64,000 bases of DNA from Falsihalocynthiibacter arcticus (GTDB taxonomy: Bacteria; Pseudomonadota; Alphaproteobacteria; Rhodobacterales; Rhodobacteraceae), in assembly GCF_000812665.2 (NCBI RefSeq), contig NZ_CP014327.1:3377501-3441500 (forward strand), read 5' to 3'. The notes under the pieces were generated by a model that saw only the letters and a list, made by a program, of their open reading frames with translations, had not been told where the DNA came from and made no database searches. Position 1 is the first letter of the stretch. Every line of letters begins with the position of its first letter. This document shows positions 37,179 through 47,243 of the stretch, piece by piece. A program made the position numbers and the translations under genes.

Positions 37179-37232
37179 CAGAGTCGCATGCCATTTGGCA
37201 AGAACTGCGACATTATATCGGGCTTGCGCTGA

Positions 37233-38300
<1,068 letters not shown>

Positions 38301-38453
38301 ATCGGCACATTTTCGCATTTTTTCGCAACACATACCTATATATAATGACAATATTATGGGACTCCCCTATAGTTTTGAACAAGATCGGGTGTGACCCGAC
38401 ACTAAAAATGGTTTCCAACACGTGTTTGGGACCAACAATTGAGGAACGAAGCA

Positions 38454-39032
38454 ATGAAAACACCAACGCATTTTGAGCGGCTTTCGCGTCGCGGCTTTCT
38501 GCTGACAGCAGGTGCTGCTGCGGCAACGACAGCGGCCTGTGGCAATGGCGTGGGCAACGATGGCGCCGCCGTATTGGACCTCCAAGTCGACGCTACCGTA
38601 CGTCATATGTACGCAACGTATCCCGGAACTGTTGACCTTGGCGCAAAATCCACGGGGATGCTGGTAATGCCTGTGGTGACCAAAGCGGGCTTAGGCGTGG
38701 GGGGATCGTTTGGCAAAGGCGCGCTGCGCATCAACGACGCGACCGTCGACTACTATTCTGCGACATCCGCCTCGGTTGGTTTTCAAATTGGCGCACAACA
38801 ACTCGCCTATGTGTTGTTCTTTATGACCGAACCTGCGTTGAACAAATTCCGCGGCGCAAGCGGTTGGGCCGCAGGTGCCGACATCGAATACGCCGTAAAT
38901 GACAAAGGCAGCAATCTGTCGGTTGCGACAACAACCTCCAATGCGCCAGTGATCGCCGTAGTCTTTGGCCAAGCGGGCTTGATGGCGGGCGCGACGCTCG
39001 AAGGATCAAAATACTCGCGCATAATCCCATAA
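38454..39032 (+). CDS. SYLF-domain (YSC84-related) lipid-binding lipoprotein
   Basis: The 192-residue product starts MKTPTHFERLSRRGFLLTAG. This twin-arginine-like signal leads to a lipobox-like TTAACG at about residue 29, so it is probably exported and lipidated. The mature part (residues 40-190: GTVDLGAKSTGMLVMPVVTKAGLGVGGSFGKGAL, with YVLFFMTEPALNKFRG) matches the SYLF/Ysc84 lipid-binding fold. Exact role unknown. The start at 38454 is preceded by GAGGAA. A strong bidirectional terminator follows. Confidence 0.85.
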   Translation: MKTPTHFERLSRRGFLLTAGAAAATTAACGNGVGNDGAAVLDLQVDATVRHMYATYPGTVDLGAKSTGMLVMPVVTKAGLGVGGSFGKGALRINDATVDYYSATSASVGFQIGAQQLAYVLFFMTEPALNKFRGASGWAAGADIEYAVNDKGSNLSVATTTSNAPVIAVVFGQAGLMAGATLEGSKYSRIIP

Positions 39033-39053
39033 GGGTTTGAGATGTAATAAAAA

Positions 39054-39081
39054 AGGCGGCTCATGTGAGCCGCCTTTTTTT
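39054..39081. terminator. Bidirectional intrinsic terminator
   Basis: GGCGGCTC (39055-39062) and GAGCCGCC (39067-39074) form a perfect stem around ATGT, with seven T on one side and an A-run on the other. It serves the SYLF gene and the convergent dehydrogenase gene. Confidence 0.92.
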
Positions 39082-39100
39082 ATGTCCGAAGGGAAAAAAA

Positions 39101-39973
39101 TCACCCCATATGGCGCAAACGTTTCAACAAGCTTGAGGTGTCCCAACGATTGCCACCAAGTTTCTGCACGTCTTTGTAGAACTGATCGACAAGCGCGGTC
39201 ATCGGCAAACTCGCGCCGTTCTCATCCGCTGTATCAAGGCAAATACCAAGATCTTTGCGCATCCAATCCACGGCAAATCCATGGTCGTACTCGTCCGCCA
39301 ACATGGTTTTATAACGGTTCTGCATCTGCCAACTGCCAGCTGCACCCGCCGAAATCGTCTCGATCACCGCCTCGCCATCCAGACCCGCTTTTTCCGCAAA
39401 ATGCAGCGCCTCGGAAAGCCCCTGAACGACCCCAGCGATACAGATTTGATTGACCATTTTAGTCAATTGCCCTGCCCCGTTTTCGCCTAAACGACGACAA
39501 ACCTTGGCATAGACCTGCATGATGGGTTCGGCCACATCATATTTATCCTGATCACCGCCACACATCACCGAGAGCGCGCCGTTTTCGGCTCCTGCTTGGC
39601 CGCCGGACACGGGCGCATCGACAAATCCAATGCCGGTTTCTGCGGCAATAGCGTAAAGTTCGCGGGTGACGGCCGCCGAAACCGTGGTGTGGTCAACGAA
39701 AATCGCGCCCTCCGCCATCGATTGAAACGCCCCGTCTGGCCCCGTGCAAACTGCGCGTAAATCATCGTCATTCCCCACGCAGGAAATCACAAAGTCCGCG
39801 CCTTTGGCTGCAAGCGCGGGTGTCGGCGCAAAATTGCCACCGTGTTGCTTGGCCCAAGCCTCGGCTTTAGCGGTTGTACGGTTGAAAACTGTTACCTCAT
39901 GCCCCGCCGCCGCAAGATGTCCTGCCATGGGATAGCCCATAACGCCTAGTCCCAAGAAAGTGATTTTCGCCAT
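39101..39973 (-). CDS. 3-hydroxyisobutyrate dehydrogenase family NAD(P)-dependent oxidoreductase
   Basis: The 290-residue beta-hydroxyacid dehydrogenase has an N-terminal Rossmann domain (ITFLGLGVMGYPMAGHLAAAGHEV) and the substrate motif FVDAPVSGGQAGAENGALSVMCGG. The catalytic lysine is in GAGQLTKMVNQI. The family includes 3-hydroxyisobutyrate dehydrogenase, tartronate semialdehyde reductase and succinic semialdehyde reductases, so the substrate is not settled. The start at 39973 follows GGGAGAAAAG; 11 further upstream in-frame codons look unlike the family. Confidence 0.9.
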   Translation of the reverse strand: MAKITFLGLGVMGYPMAGHLAAAGHEVTVFNRTTAKAEAWAKQHGGNFAPTPALAAKGADFVISCVGNDDDLRAVCTGPDGAFQSMAEGAIFVDHTTVSAAVTRELYAIAAETGIGFVDAPVSGGQAGAENGALSVMCGGDQDKYDVAEPIMQVYAKVCRRLGENGAGQLTKMVNQICIAGVVQGLSEALHFAEKAGLDGEAVIETISAGAAGSWQMQNRYKTMLADEYDHGFAVDWMRKDLGICLDTADENGASLPMTALVDQFYKDVQKLGGNRWDTSSLLKRLRHMG

Positions 39974-40088
39974 AGCTTTTCTCCCAAAGTTTTTTCGCGT
40001 AGACACTGGAAACCCATCGGAATTCGATGCCGAGTCTCTTTGGGGCAGACCTTAATGTATACAATCCGCGCGTCAACCTGGAGCCGTC

Positions 40089-42569
40089 ATGTCGACCTTT
40101 GTTAAATGGCTTACCCGTCTGTTTCTGGCTCTTGCGACCTTGATCGCATTGGCTTTTTTCAGCATTTACTACTTGGCCAGCCGTTCCATTCCCGAATATG
40201 ACGCCGATTATGTTGTGACCGGAATCACGGACGACGTCGAAATTATCCGTGACAATGCCAGTGTGCCCCATATTTTTGGCGCAACCGACGAGGACGTCTA
40301 TTTTGGCCTTGGATTCGCCCATGCACAGGATCGCTTATGGCAAATGGTTCTGATGCGCCGCACCGCTGAAGGCCGCTTGTCGGAGCTTTTTGGGGAACGC
40401 GCTTTGCAAGTCGACGACCTAATGCGCCGCCTTGATATTTATGACTTGGCCAAACGCTCGGTGCGCGACCAAGACCCCGAAACTACGCTGGCGCTCAATG
40501 CCTATGCGCGGGGCGTCAACAGTTGGCTTGCGCAAATCAATACGGGGGCTCTGGGGCGTGGCGCGCCGGAATTTTTCCTGTTTCCCACAGCCATCGCTCC
40601 GTGGACTCCCGCGGATTCCATCGCCGTTGGGAAAATAATGGCGCTGGAATTTTCAGGCCAGCTTGAAGACGAAATTTTGCGCACGCGGGCGATTTTGGCC
40701 CTCCCCAAAGAGCGGGTCAAAGACCTGTTGCCCGATCCCTTGGGCATGCCGATCAACGCGTTGGCGGAATACACAAGCTTGTTCCCCAAATCAGAATACC
40801 CGATCTATGCGCAATTCGCGGAACCACTCGACCCGATGATTGCCGGCCTGTCGCCGTTCAAAAAACGCGCTTTTGCAGGCGCGTCGAACGCTTGGGCCGC
40901 CGCTCCATCGCGTTCAGCGGCGGGGGCGACACTGCTCGCCAACGATCCGCATTTGGGCTTTTCCGCGCCATCGATCTGGTATCTTGCACGGATCGAGTTG
41001 CAACAGGGCGGCATCATTGGCGCCTCAATTCCGGGCGTCCCTGTAATCCTGTCTGGGCGCTCGGACTACATCGGTTGGGGGCTGACGGCAGCGTTCATGG
41101 ACGATCAAGACCTGTTTATTGAGCAACTCAACCCCAAAGACTCCGAGGAATACCTGACGCCCACCGGATACAAACGTTTTGAAATTCGCCAAACCATCGT
41201 CCATGTGAAGGACGCCGCGCCGCGTACCCTAACCTTGCGTTGGACAGAAAATGGCCCTGTCCTACCGCCAAGCCATTACAATGTCGGGAAAATTACCCCC
41301 CAAGGCCACGTCGCCACCCTTGGTTGGACCGCGCTTTCGGCGCATGACACCTCCGTGAGCGCCTTGATGAAGCTGATGAAATCCAAAACCATCGACGAGG
41401 CCATTGCCGCAGGTGAAACCTATATCGGCAGCGCGCAAAACGTGACGTTGGTGGACGGCAAGGAAATTGCTCTCAAGACCTTCGGCGCGGCCCCGCGTCG
41501 CGCCTATAACCACCAAACCCAAGGCCGCACACCGGCCCCCGGATGGCTGGAAAACAACCGTTGGCAAGGGCGCATGCCCTATAGTTTCAACCCCGAATTC
41601 CGTGAACCTGCGGGGGGCATTTTGGGCAATACCAACAACCAAATTATCGACCGTCCCTTCCCCAATCACATTAGTTTCTACTGGGGGGATACGGAACGCA
41701 TTGAGCGTTGGAAAAAGCTGATGCAAAACCGCGAAGTCCACACCCGCGAGAGTTTCATCGAAGGCCAACTTGATACCGTGAGTTATACCGCGCGCCGCAT
41801 TCTGCCGTTGATTGCCGCCGATCTATGGTTTTCCGGCGCGCAGGCTCCGGACGGCACCATCGAACGCCGCCGCCAAATCGCGCTCGATCTTTTGGCAAAT
41901 TGGAACGGGGAAATGAATGAACACCTCCCAGAACCGCTGATCTATGCCGCATGGATGCGGGCCCTGCAAAAACGGCTAATCCAAGACGAACTAGGGCCGC
42001 TTGCCGATGAATTCACTCACGTTAATCCCGTGTTTATCGACCGCGTTTACCGCGATACCGACGGCGCGAGCGCGTGGTGTGACATCGTGCAATCCACCCA
42101 GCCCGAGAATTGCAAGGACCTCGCGCGGATTGCCTTGGACGATGCGCTTTTATGGCTAGACCAGACCTATGGTTCCGCGTTGACGTCATTGCGTTGGGGG
42201 GATGCGCATCAGGCCACCCACGACCATGCGGTTCTAGGAAAAACGCCTATTCTCAAATGGTTCGTCAATATTCGCCAAAGCACTTCAGGCGGTGATAACA
42301 CCCTTATGATGGGCCTCACCTCGGGCACGGAAGACGAACCGTTTTCCAATGTTCAAGGGGCGGGCTATCGTGGTGTTTATGATTTCGCAGACCCTGACAG
42401 TTCTGTTTTCATCATCGCAACGGGGCAATCGGGCCATCCGTTAAGTCGCCATTATGATGATATGGGGCAGCTTTGGCGCCGCGGGGAATACCTCCCGATG
42501 AGCCTTGATCCAGCCCTCGCGCGTGCGGGTTCCGTTGGGATTGCAACCTTGAGTCCGGAACCAAAGTAA
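40089..42569 (+). CDS. Penicillin acylase family protein (Ntn hydrolase)
   Basis: The 826-residue precursor has one N-terminal hydrophobic segment (residues 9-30) that anchors or exports it. Ntn hydrolases of this family cut themselves before a nucleophile serine; here it is S266 in GASNAWAAAPSRS. Other family blocks are RDNASVPHIFGATDEDVYFGLGFAHAQDRLWQM near residue 55 and GGILGNTNNQII. Substrates include beta-lactams, cyclic lactams and acyl-homoserine lactones. A quorum-quenching role is possible but unproven. It stands alone between two convergent or divergent minus-strand genes. Confidence 0.92.
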   Translation: MSTFVKWLTRLFLALATLIALAFFSIYYLASRSIPEYDADYVVTGITDDVEIIRDNASVPHIFGATDEDVYFGLGFAHAQDRLWQMVLMRRTAEGRLSELFGERALQVDDLMRRLDIYDLAKRSVRDQDPETTLALNAYARGVNSWLAQINTGALGRGAPEFFLFPTAIAPWTPADSIAVGKIMALEFSGQLEDEILRTRAILALPKERVKDLLPDPLGMPINALAEYTSLFPKSEYPIYAQFAEPLDPMIAGLSPFKKRAFAGASNAWAAAPSRSAAGATLLANDPHLGFSAPSIWYLARIELQQGGIIGASIPGVPVILSGRSDYIGWGLTAAFMDDQDLFIEQLNPKDSEEYLTPTGYKRFEIRQTIVHVKDAAPRTLTLRWTENGPVLPPSHYNVGKITPQGHVATLGWTALSAHDTSVSALMKLMKSKTIDEAIAAGETYIGSAQNVTLVDGKEIALKTFGAAPRRAYNHQTQGRTPAPGWLENNRWQGRMPYSFNPEFREPAGGILGNTNNQIIDRPFPNHISFYWGDTERIERWKKLMQNREVHTRESFIEGQLDTVSYTARRILPLIAADLWFSGAQAPDGTIERRRQIALDLLANWNGEMNEHLPEPLIYAAWMRALQKRLIQDELGPLADEFTHVNPVFIDRVYRDTDGASAWCDIVQSTQPENCKDLARIALDDALLWLDQTYGSALTSLRWGDAHQATHDHAVLGKTPILKWFVNIRQSTSGGDNTLMMGLTSGTEDEPFSNVQGAGYRGVYDFADPDSSVFIIATGQSGHPLSRHYDDMGQLWRRGEYLPMSLDPALARAGSVGIATLSPEPK

Positions 42570-42575
42570 CGGGAA

Positions 42576-42605
42576 AGGTCGCGCCAAATCCATGGCGCGC
42601 CTTTT
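42576..42605. terminator. Bidirectional terminator hairpin after the penicillin acylase gene
   Basis: CGCGCC (42580-42585) and GGCGCG (42594-42599) pair, extended by GG and CC across a one-base bulge, with TTTT to the right and AAA to the left. It sits exactly between two convergent stop codons (42569 and 42604). Confidence 0.65.
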
Positions 42606-43884
42606 ACATATCGCGGAAGTTTTTCTCTTGGCGTGCGGTCCAGTGAACCTTGAGGTGGAACCCGTCTTCGCCTTGGGTCTCGGCCTCAACCAAGTCCTCT
42701 GAAAACAGCCACGCGCGTTTTTTACCGTCGCTATACGGCAGCACAAGATCACGGTAGGTTTTGGGATCGGTTAGCGTTTCGGACACCGCATCAAGCAGCT
42801 CCTCAATGCCTTGGCCTGTAATCGACGAGGTGGCAAAAATTGCCTCTTCGCGCTCGGACTTGGCAAGAATACCCTCTTGTTCTTGGGCATCCAAAAGATC
42901 GACTTTGTTCCACACTTCAATCAACGGCGTCTCTTTAGACACGCCAAGATCGGTCATGATGGTTGTCACATCGCGCGATTGCTGATCGGTCAACGGATGC
43001 GAAATATCGCGCACGTGCAAAATCAAATCGGCCTCAAGAACTTCCTCCAAAGTGGCGCGAAACGAGGCGACCAATTGTGTGGGAAGTTCGGAAATAAAAC
43101 CAACCGTATCCGAGAGGATAATCGTTCGGCCGGAAGGTAATTCAACCGAACGCATGGTTGGGTCAAGCGTGGCGAACAACATGTCCTTCGCAAAGACATT
43201 AGCCCCCGTTAAGCGATTAAAAAGCGTAGATTTTCCTGCGTTCGTGTAGCCAACCAAAGCCACCACAGGGAACGGTACGCGTGCGCGCGATTGCCGATGC
43301 AAGGCGCGGGTGCGGACAACTTTTTCAAGCTGGCGTTTGAGGTTTTGGATGCGTTCATCAAGAGCACGACGGTCGGCCTCGACCTGCGTTTCCCCCGGTC
43401 CGCCCACAAATCCAAGCCCGCCGCGTTGGCGCTCAAGGTGGGTCCATGCCCGCACAAGGCGGGTGCGTTGGTACGACAATGCCGCCACTTCAACCTGCAA
43501 CACACCCTCGCGCGTACGTGCCCGATCCGAGAAAATCTCAAGGATCAAACCCGTCCGGTCGAGGATTTTGACGTTCCACTCTTCTTCGAGGTTACGCTGT
43601 TGAACGGGCGTTAACGTACCGTCAATGATGACCAGATCGACATGAGTCTCAACGAACTGTTGTTTAAGCTCTTCGGTTTTGCCTTTGCCAAACAACCACC
43701 CTGCCCGAATCTTGGGTACGGGCACAATTGTCGCTCCAACAACATCGGTTTCGGGCATCGCCTCAGCGAGAGAAACCGCCTCTTGCAAAGCGAATTCTGG
43801 ATCACGGCGAAAGCGATCGTTACGCAAATCAGGATGCAGCACCCAAACCGGCGTTACGGACTTCTCGGGAATTTCTTCGCCCAT
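42604..43884 (-). CDS. hflX: Ribosome-associated GTPase HflX
   Basis: The 426-residue GTPase splits or rescues stalled ribosomes. It has the HflX N-terminal domain (GAGWLFGKGKTEELK-like region, here IRAGWLFGKGKTEEL), the GLGFVGGPGETQVEADRR segment and a G domain with P-loop VALVGYTNAGKSTLFNRL and DTVGFI. Normal length. It begins 6 bases after hfq on the minus strand, the classic hfq-hflX order, so the two should be co-transcribed. Confidence 0.96.
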   Translation of the reverse strand: MGEEIPEKSVTPVWVLHPDLRNDRFRRDPEFALQEAVSLAEAMPETDVVGATIVPVPKIRAGWLFGKGKTEELKQQFVETHVDLVIIDGTLTPVQQRNLEEEWNVKILDRTGLILEIFSDRARTREGVLQVEVAALSYQRTRLVRAWTHLERQRGGLGFVGGPGETQVEADRRALDERIQNLKRQLEKVVRTRALHRQSRARVPFPVVALVGYTNAGKSTLFNRLTGANVFAKDMLFATLDPTMRSVELPSGRTIILSDTVGFISELPTQLVASFRATLEEVLEADLILHVRDISHPLTDQQSRDVTTIMTDLGVSKETPLIEVWNKVDLLDAQEQEGILAKSEREEAIFATSSITGQGIEELLDAVSETLTDPKTYRDLVLPYSDGKKRAWLFSEDLVEAETQGEDGFHLKVHWTARQEKNFRDM

Positions 43885-43890
43885 TTTTGC

Positions 43891-44124
43891 CTATTCTTCG
43901 CCGTCGTAAAGGCTGATCGGCTGAGACGGCATGATCGTTGAAATCGCGTGTTTATACACCAGCTGAGATTGACCATCGCGACGCAAAAGCACGCAAAAAT
44001 TGTCAAACCAAGTGATAACACCCTGAAGTTTCACACCGTTAATGAGGAAAATAGTAACCGGAACCTTTGTCTTGCGAACATGATTCAGAAAGGCGTCTTG
44101 TAAATTTTGTTTGTCGGCAGCCAT
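43891..44124 (-). CDS. hfq: RNA chaperone Hfq
   Basis: The 77-residue Sm-like protein forms hexamers that pair small RNAs with messages. It has the Sm1 stretch [37 protein letters not shown] and the Sm2 motif [10 protein letters not shown], and a short tail typical of alphaproteobacteria. Its presence makes the candidate small RNA upstream of bdhA plausible. It precedes hflX; a 137-base gap to trkH allows its own promoter. Confidence 0.98.
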   Translation of the reverse strand: MAADKQNLQDAFLNHVRKTKVPVTIFLINGVKLQGVITWFDNFCVLLRRDGQSQLVYKHAISTIMPSQPISLYDGEE

Positions 44125-44261
44125 TGTTTTATAGCCTTTTTTCTTGTTTTTATATGCCAGCGCTAAAGGCTGTTTTGGTCTTATCTGCCAGTATGGCTAT
44201 GCATTCGGATAGTTTCTAGTGCAAAAAAAGCATCTAAATTTATGAAATGGTAATTTTGCCG

Positions 44262-45779
44262 CTATCGACGCCATGTGTCGGGGTTTAAAAGCGCGATAAC
44301 GGCGAGGGTTTCGAGCCGTCCCACCACCATCGCCGCTCCTAAAACCAGCTTCACCGTGGGCGACAAGGTCGCATAAGAAATCGGTGTTTCCGTCACGACA
44401 TTTGCCAAGGGTCCAGTTGTCGTTAGCGCCGCGATTGTCAAAATCAGCGCATTGTCGAAACCAACACCGTTATAGGCCAAGAGCAGCATCACGAAGGACA
44501 CCGAGAGGGCAAACAGCATGAAGAAAATCCACGCAACATAAGCCCCGCGCCGCCGTAAATGGCGCACCGCAGGCCCCGATCCCGCGACACTTGTGGGATG
44601 GATAATCCGTTCTATTTCGCGCTGCCCGTTTTTATAAAGCGCATAAATCCGCAACAGTTTCACACCGCCCGCCGTGGTGGCGACTCCGCCGCCAACCATC
44701 GCCAAGCCAAGTGGAATAAGCCCCGGTGTCGCGAGACCCGACCACCGGCTCGCTTGCGTCCAAGAGGCGCTCTCAAAACCTGTGGTCGAAAGGAAAGAAA
44801 CTGTCGTAAAGATGCTCCCCCAAAGGGCCGAGAGCGCTTGGCGCGCATCCTCAACCGATTGTTCTTCGAGGGCACCAAACCAATGGCGCATAAAAATCAG
44901 CGACGGTACCGCCATAATAAGAAAGGTCGCGATGCGGATTTCAGGATCGGTTTTGAGAACATTGATGCTGCGGGCCTTCATATCAGACGAAAAAGTCAGG
45001 CGTGACAGGGCAAAACACATGCCAATCAGGACGACAAATTCGCCAAACCCCGCGGATGAGTTGTTTTGCATACCGCCCGTGGCCGAAATCCCGCTGGTTG
45101 CGAAGGTCGACATTGAGTGAATAAGCGCCCCAAAAGGTCGGTCACCCGCGATAATTAAAAAGACCCAAAATACCGCCGTTAACCCGCTGTAGATCGGGAG
45201 GAGTCGAAGGGCAGCCCGTTGCAAACGCACGGAGCCACCGGCAACGCGGGAAATCTGGGACAGGCTAGATCCCGTTCCGTGCCGTCCCTCAGCCAAGACC
45301 TCAAATCCGCCGAGATTCAACGGCGCAAGGATGGCCACGGCACTAACCCAAACGAAAAACCCACCCAGCCACGCCACCAAAGCCCGCCATAAATGCACAG
45401 AACGGGGCAGTTGCGCTGGGTCGGCATATTGCGTCGCGCCCGTCGTCGTTATCGACGAAACCATCTCAAAATACGCTTCGCCAAACGTCGACGTCGTTAC
45501 CGTTTGATGAAAGGGCACCGCGAGCATCATCGGCAGCAGCACAAAACACACAAAAAGCGACAGAAGATGGGAGCCCGTCTCATTGCGTGGCTTATAATTT
45601 GCGGTTGCCAGCGCGATAATCAACGTGAAAATCAGGAACAACAACCCGCCGTAAAAGAAGACCCGCGCCGTTTGAAAATCGCGCGTTGCTCCTGCGTGAA
45701 GCGCGGGCAAAAACATCGCCACCGATCCGATCCCCATCAGGATCACAAACAACGGCAGGCCAAGGATACGGGCTAACAT
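44262..45779 (-). CDS. trkH: Trk potassium uptake channel TrkH
   Basis: The 505-residue membrane subunit imports potassium. The four pore loops of the TrkH/KtrB fold are visible as SSITTTGATQY, STFATSGISATGG, FLSTTGFESASW and AALTTTGPLAN, which form the selectivity filter. It is separated from trkA by only 2 bases on the minus strand, so channel and regulator are co-translated. Length and hydrophobic profile are normal. Confidence 0.94.
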   Translation of the reverse strand: MLARILGLPLFVILMGIGSVAMFLPALHAGATRDFQTARVFFYGGLLFLIFTLIIALATANYKPRNETGSHLLSLFVCFVLLPMMLAVPFHQTVTTSTFGEAYFEMVSSITTTGATQYADPAQLPRSVHLWRALVAWLGGFFVWVSAVAILAPLNLGGFEVLAEGRHGTGSSLSQISRVAGGSVRLQRAALRLLPIYSGLTAVFWVFLIIAGDRPFGALIHSMSTFATSGISATGGMQNNSSAGFGEFVVLIGMCFALSRLTFSSDMKARSINVLKTDPEIRIATFLIMAVPSLIFMRHWFGALEEQSVEDARQALSALWGSIFTTVSFLSTTGFESASWTQASRWSGLATPGLIPLGLAMVGGGVATTAGGVKLLRIYALYKNGQREIERIIHPTSVAGSGPAVRHLRRRGAYVAWIFFMLFALSVSFVMLLLAYNGVGFDNALILTIAALTTTGPLANVVTETPISYATLSPTVKLVLGAAMVVGRLETLAVIALLNPDTWRR

Positions 45780-45781
45780 GG

Positions 45782-47158
45782 CTAGAAAAAGTCGATCGAA
45801 ACCTGCAAGAGGCGTTCGACCTCAGGCACGTCGGCGGCCATAGTGAAAATGGTTAACACATCGCCTTCTTCGATCCGCATGGAGCCTTCGGGCCGCGACA
45901 CGACGCCCTTGCTCAAAACGGCGCCCACCAAAACACCCTCAGGGAATTCAATATCACGCAGCGCCCGTCCCGAAATCGGACTTGTCGAGAGCACTTGCGC
46001 CTCGATCACTTCGGCTTCAGCGTCGCCAATGGAGTAAACTTCGCGCACACGGCCATGCCGAATATGGCGCAAAATAGAACTCACAGTTGTAGAGCGCGGG
46101 TTGATATAGGCGTCGATCCCCATGGGGGCCAAAAGTGGCACCAAGGACGGGTCATTCACCAAGCAGATCGCCATTTTACAGCCCAACCCCTTGGCCCGAA
46201 CCGCGGCCAATAGATTGGTTTTATCATCGTCGGTGACGCATAAAATAGCGTCTGAACGATCAATTCCCGCCTCTTCAAGCAATTCAGGGCTCAATCCGTC
46301 GCCGTTCAAAACAATTGTCCGCTCCAAAGTGTCAGCGGCTTTTTCGGCAATGGCACGGTCGCGCTCAATCACTTTTGTGCGCACGGTGCGGCCTTTTGCT
46401 TCCAACGCCAAGGCCACGGCAAGCCCCACATTCCCACCGCCCAAAATAACCACACGGTCTTGTTTATGTTGGACTTTTCCGAACACTTCCAAGGTGCGAG
46501 CCACGTCTTCGCTGTTGGTAAACACGTAAACTTGATCGCCAGCGAACAGCTGATCATTGGGCACAGGCGCAAACAATGTCCCTTTGCGACGCACGCCAAC
46601 CACGTTCGCCGAGAGGGTAGAAAACAAATCCGTCAACTGACGCAATGGCGTATTCAGAACCGGACAATCCGCATCAAGTTGGAGCCCCAAAAGCTGACTT
46701 TTGCCGTTGAGAAAACTTTCTGTATCAAAGGCAGCGGGCGCCGCGAGGCGTTGCAAGGCCGCAGCAGCAACCTCTTTCTCAGGGGAAATAACCACGTCGA
46801 TCGGCATGTGATCGCGGCGATAAAGGTCGGAATAAATGGCATCGAGGTACGACTTACTGCGTAAACGGGCCACTTTGCGGGGCACGGAAAAAATCGAGTG
46901 GGCAATTTGGCAGGTCACCATGTTCACTTCGTCCGAATGGGTCGCCGCGATGATCATATCCGCATCACTTGCCCCCGCCGCCTTGAGAACATCCGGATAG
47001 CTCGCAAACCCTGCAACCCCTTGAACTTCCAAGGTATCCATAGCGCGCCGCACCAGTTCGGCATTGTTATCCACAACCGTTACATCGTTGCGTTCACCCG
47101 AAAGATGGCGGGCGATTTGCCAGCCAACTTGTCCCGCGCCACAGATGATGACCTTCAT
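45782..47158 (-). CDS. trkA: Trk system potassium regulatory protein TrkA
   Basis: The 458-residue peripheral protein gates TrkH in response to NAD(H) or ATP. It contains two RCK repeats, each with a Rossmann nucleotide site (IICGAGQVGWQIARHLSG at residue 3 onward and VVILGGGNVGLAVALALEA at about 235) and a C-terminal regulatory half. It follows ntrX with an 85-base gap. The order ntrYX-trkAH-hfq-hflX is common in alphaproteobacteria and supports the identification. Confidence 0.96.
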   Translation of the reverse strand: MKVIICGAGQVGWQIARHLSGERNDVTVVDNNAELVRRAMDTLEVQGVAGFASYPDVLKAAGASDADMIIAATHSDEVNMVTCQIAHSIFSVPRKVARLRSKSYLDAIYSDLYRRDHMPIDVVISPEKEVAAAALQRLAAPAAFDTESFLNGKSQLLGLQLDADCPVLNTPLRQLTDLFSTLSANVVGVRRKGTLFAPVPNDQLFAGDQVYVFTNSEDVARTLEVFGKVQHKQDRVVILGGGNVGLAVALALEAKGRTVRTKVIERDRAIAEKAADTLERTIVLNGDGLSPELLEEAGIDRSDAILCVTDDDKTNLLAAVRAKGLGCKMAICLVNDPSLVPLLAPMGIDAYINPRSTTVSSILRHIRHGRVREVYSIGDAEAEVIEAQVLSTSPISGRALRDIEFPEGVLVGAVLSKGVVSRPEGSMRIEEGDVLTIFTMAADVPEVERLLQVSIDFF

Positions 47159-47243
47159 AAAACTGCCCTTTTGTGCTTCTTCAATGGGTTCTCATTTGTA
47201 GCAATCTATGGCCTATGCCCATGAGTGCGTCAATTGGTGATGC

